From assembly GCA_002337455.1 (NCBI GenBank), contig DDGC01000011.1, positions 124,001 to 188,000 on the forward strand: a DNA stretch of 64,000 nt, given 5' to 3'. The position numbers were made by a program, and so were the translations under genes. Below the pieces are notes generated by a model, which saw only the letters and a program-made list of their open reading frames with translations, was not told where the DNA came from and ran no database searches. This document shows, in pieces, positions 61,569 through 64,000 of the stretch. Source of the DNA: Rhizobiales bacterium UBA1912 (GTDB lineage: Bacteria > Pseudomonadota > Alphaproteobacteria > Rhizobiales > Devosiaceae). The stretch's first letter is position 1. The number at the start of each line of letters is the position of its first letter.

Positions 61569-62615
61569 CTAGCTATCGGCCTCCAGCACCGAATTGATGT
61601 CAACCGTGGGTCCGGCTTCCAGCCAATCTGGCACCGGCAATTCCTTTGAACGCAGGAAGGCCGGGTTAAACAGTTTCGACTGATAGCGGTTGCCATAGTC
61701 ACACAGCACCGTGACAATGGTTTTGCCCGGCCCCAGTTCCCGTGCAAGTCGCACAGCCCCTGCGATATTGATCGCAGACGAACCGCCGAGGCACAATCCC
61801 TCGTGCTCGATAAGGTCGAAGATATAGGGCAGGGCTTCGCTGTCGGAAATTTGATAGGCGTGGTCGACGCTGAGGCCCTCGAGGTTGGCGGTAATGCGCC
61901 CCTGTCCGATCCCTTCGGTGATCGAGCCGCCCGACGATTTCAGCTCCCCTTGCGTGTAATAGTTAAAGAGCGCGGCCCCTTCGGGATCGGCCAGACCGAT
62001 CCGGATATCCTTGTTGCGTTCCTTGAGCGCCATCGCCACTCCGCCCAGCGTGCCGCCTGAACCCACGGCGCAGATGAACCCGTCCACCCGGCCCTCGGTC
62101 TGCTCGAAAATTTCCGGCCCCGTGGTTTCGATATGGGCCTGCCGGTTGGCGACATTGTCGAACTGGTTGGCCCAGATTGCGCCATTGGGCAGTTCCGCCG
62201 CCAGCTTTTCGGCCAGCCGCCCGGAAACCTTCACGTAATTGTTGGGGTTCCTGTAGGGTTTGGCCGGCACTTCGATCAGTTCGGCCCCGGCCAGCCGGAT
62301 GGCGTCCTTTTTCTCCTGGCTCTGGGTTTCAGGAATGACGATGACCGTCTTGAACCCCATGGCATTGCCGACCAGCGCCAACCCGATCCCGGTATTGCCC
62401 GCCGTGCCCTCGACAATCGTCCCGCCGGGTTCGATAGCCCCCCGCTCCACGGCGTCGTTGATGATATAAAGCGCGGCGCGGTCCTTGACCGACTGTCCGG
62501 GATTTAGAAACTCGGCCTTGCCCCAGATCTCGCACCCGGTCGCCTCGGAAACGGCGTTCAGGCGGATCAGCGGGGTGTTCCCGATGGCGGATGGCATGTC
62601 TTTGAAAAGGGTCAT
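61569..62615 (-). CDS. cysK: Cysteine synthase A
   Basis: PLP enzyme making cysteine from O-acetylserine and sulfide, 348 residues. IGNTPLIRLN, KAEFLNPGQSVKDRAAL with the PLP lysine, VEGTAGNTGIGLALVG and AVGSGGTLGGVA are clear. It belongs to the longer alphaproteobacterial CysK type. The ribosome site is weak. Upstream lies the photolyase gene, downstream cls. Confidence 0.92.
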   Translation of the reverse strand: MTLFKDMPSAIGNTPLIRLNAVSEATGCEIWGKAEFLNPGQSVKDRAALYIINDAVERGAIEPGGTIVEGTAGNTGIGLALVGNAMGFKTVIVIPETQSQEKKDAIRLAGAELIEVPAKPYRNPNNYVKVSGRLAEKLAAELPNGAIWANQFDNVANRQAHIETTGPEIFEQTEGRVDGFICAVGSGGTLGGVAMALKERNKDIRIGLADPEGAALFNYYTQGELKSSGGSITEGIGQGRITANLEGLSVDHAYQISDSEALPYIFDLIEHEGLCLGGSSAINIAGAVRLARELGPGKTIVTVLCDYGNRYQSKLFNPAFLRSKELPVPDWLEAGPTVDINSVLEADS

Positions 62616-62772
62616 GGTGCGGCAACAGCTTCTTGAATGTGGACCCGGATGGTAGTGACGTCGTCAGCCTCGAACAAGGCAGCACAGCGTTGATCGGTAG
62701 GGCTTTTTCAGATCGACGCCGTTTTGCGCAATCCTCTGCCACCAGAAGCCGCAACGCCGCAAACCTGTTGCG

Positions 62773-64000
62773 TCAGCGCTTGAGCGTATCGAGCGCCCGC
62801 GCCCGGCTGGCTTTCAAATCAACGATCGGTTCCGGATAAGTCTCGCCCAATTTAAGCCCGGCCTTATCGAGAGTGCCCGCGTCCGCTTCCCAGGGCTTGT
62901 GCACCCATTTGTCCGGCATGTCCTTGAGTTCGGGCACCCATTTGCGCACATACGCCCCGCCCGGATCGAACTTTTCGCCCTGCGTCACCGGGTTGAATAT
63001 TCGGAAATAGGGCGCCGCATCCGCTCCGCTGCCCGCCACCCATTGCCAACTCGCCGGATTATTGGCCGGATCGGCATCGACCAGCGTGTCCCAGAACCAT
63101 TGCTCGCCCTTGCGCCAGTCGATCAGTAAATTCTTGGTCAAAAGCGATGCCGTGAGCATGCGCACCCGATTGTGCATCCAGCCGGTCCGCCAGAGCTGCC
63201 GCATCCCGGCATCGACAACTGGAATGCCCGTCTGTCCCTTCTGCCACGCATGAAGTGCTCTGGTGTCTTTGCGCCAGTCAATCGTATCGAACCGCTCCTG
63301 CATGGAATGGCGGGCAATATCGTCGCGATGATAGAGCAGGTGATAGGAAAACTCCCGCCATGCCACCTCGGACAGGAACTTTCCCCCCGCGCTCGCCATG
63401 GCGGGATTTGCATCGATCAGATGCCGCACGGCATGCCATATCTGCCGCGGCCCGATCTCCCCGAACCGCAGATGCGGCGACATCCGCGACGTCGCGTCTT
63501 TCCGCGGTACGTCGCGGTCCTTGGGGTAGTCGGCAAGCAGATCGTCCAGGAAGTCTGCCAGCATGTTTTTCGCCCGGCTTTCCCCCGCTGTCCAATGCGC
63601 CAAAATCCCCTCGGCCCAGAACGGCGCTTCGCCGAAATCGAGGGCAGGGGGGCTGATCGCCTCATGCTTTTCGATCCGCCCGATCGGTTCGGCGATGGGC
63701 TTGTCCCTAAGTGCATTCCAGAACGGCGTGAAAACGCCATAGGGCGTGCCTTGCTTGGTTGCGATGTCCCAGGGTTCGACAAGCAGCGCGGCGTTAAAGC
63801 TCTCCGCCTCGATTCCATCCGACTTGAGCGCGGATTTGAGCGCAGCATCATGCGCACGACCCGCCGGATCGTACCGGCGGTTCCAGTACACCCGCTCGGC
63901 CCCGGTCTCCCGGACCAGTTCGGGGATAAGCGTCGCGCTGTCACCCTCGCGATAGCTAAGCCGCACGCCGCGCTCGGCAAGGTCTCCGTTGAGCCCCTTG
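62773..64000 (-). CDS. phr: Deoxyribodipyrimidine photolyase, 5' end outside the window
   Basis: Light-driven repair of UV-induced pyrimidine dimers with FAD. At least 409 residues are visible; the frame stays open to the window edge (KGLNGDLAERG before VRLSYREGD), so the N-terminal part is missing. The FAD and DNA domains are complete: REFSYHLLYHRDD, GIPVVDAGMRQLWRTGWMHNRVRM, DWRKGEQWFWDTLVDADPANN and WQWVAGSGADAAPYFRIFNP. Class I CPD photolyase type. cysK lies 157 bases downstream. Confidence 0.93.
   Translation of the reverse strand, partial: KGLNGDLAERGVRLSYREGDSATLIPELVRETGAERVYWNRRYDPAGRAHDAALKSALKSDGIEAESFNAALLVEPWDIATKQGTPYGVFTPFWNALRDKPIAEPIGRIEKHEAISPPALDFGEAPFWAEGILAHWTAGESRAKNMLADFLDDLLADYPKDRDVPRKDATSRMSPHLRFGEIGPRQIWHAVRHLIDANPAMASAGGKFLSEVAWREFSYHLLYHRDDIARHSMQERFDTIDWRKDTRALHAWQKGQTGIPVVDAGMRQLWRTGWMHNRVRMLTASLLTKNLLIDWRKGEQWFWDTLVDADPANNPASWQWVAGSGADAAPYFRIFNPVTQGEKFDPGGAYVRKWVPELKDMPDKWVHKPWEADAGTLDKAGLKLGETYPEPIVDLKASRARALDTLKR

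Overview
The window looks like chromosomal DNA of an alphaproteobacterium of the order Hyphomicrobiales, most like Devosia or Pelagibacterium. The support is gene content and order, judged from memory: alaC-hom-glpX with recJ nearby, metC divergent from aapJQMP, a Cox15-type heme A synthase, a bacterial NDUFS4-like complex I accessory gene, a twin cold-shock-domain protein next to a DUF192 protein, high GC, and palindromic intergenic repeats of a rhizobial type. No phage, transposase, integrase, CRISPR array or rRNA was seen. Four tRNA genes are present (two Glu, one Arg, one Pro).

Layout. 1-6537: exopolysaccharide locus (initiating sugar transferase, GT4 glycosyltransferase and export lipoprotein leftward; a Wzz-like co-polymerase with a degenerate kinase domain and a polysaccharide deacetylase rightward). 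6538-13369: DUF2842, heme A synthase, rplM-rpsI, an ABC-2 exporter, a UDP-glycosyltransferase and argC. 13550-17331: alaC-hom-glpX, where hom carries an extra N-terminal domain behind a hairpin that covers its start codon. 17362-22381: an accessory-looking block between glpX and recJ with an AraC regulator, a large autotransporter and a lipoprotein behind an EcfG-type promoter. 22559-30704: recJ, cfa, and a five-gene ferric-siderophore ABC operon with two binding proteins and a possible RirA site. 30735-39669: SDR, dipeptidase, lipoproteins, tRNAs, an M15 peptidase, glyoxalase, cold-shock and DUF192 genes, an FNR/FixK-boxed universal stress protein and a DEAD-box helicase.

40050-48737 is a carbohydrate catabolic region. 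One operon holds a complete sugar ABC importer, a TIM-barrel isomerase/epimerase and a Gfo/Idh/MocA oxidoreductase, under a promoter with three palindromic LacI-type operators. A second operon holds another isomerase/oxidoreductase pair under its own, different LacI-type operator. Together they suggest import of a glycoside and oxidation of its sugar ring, but the substrate cannot be read.

48797-51032 is a compact ECF sigma, RskA-like anti-sigma and secreted DUF4394 protein circuit; both divergent promoters carry the same two-block motif at identical spacing. The window closes with a TauE/SafE permease, the NDUFS4-like gene, tRNA-Pro, a PAP2 phosphatase, metC, aapJQMP plus an extra AapJ paralog, cls, cysK and a photolyase gene cut by the right edge.
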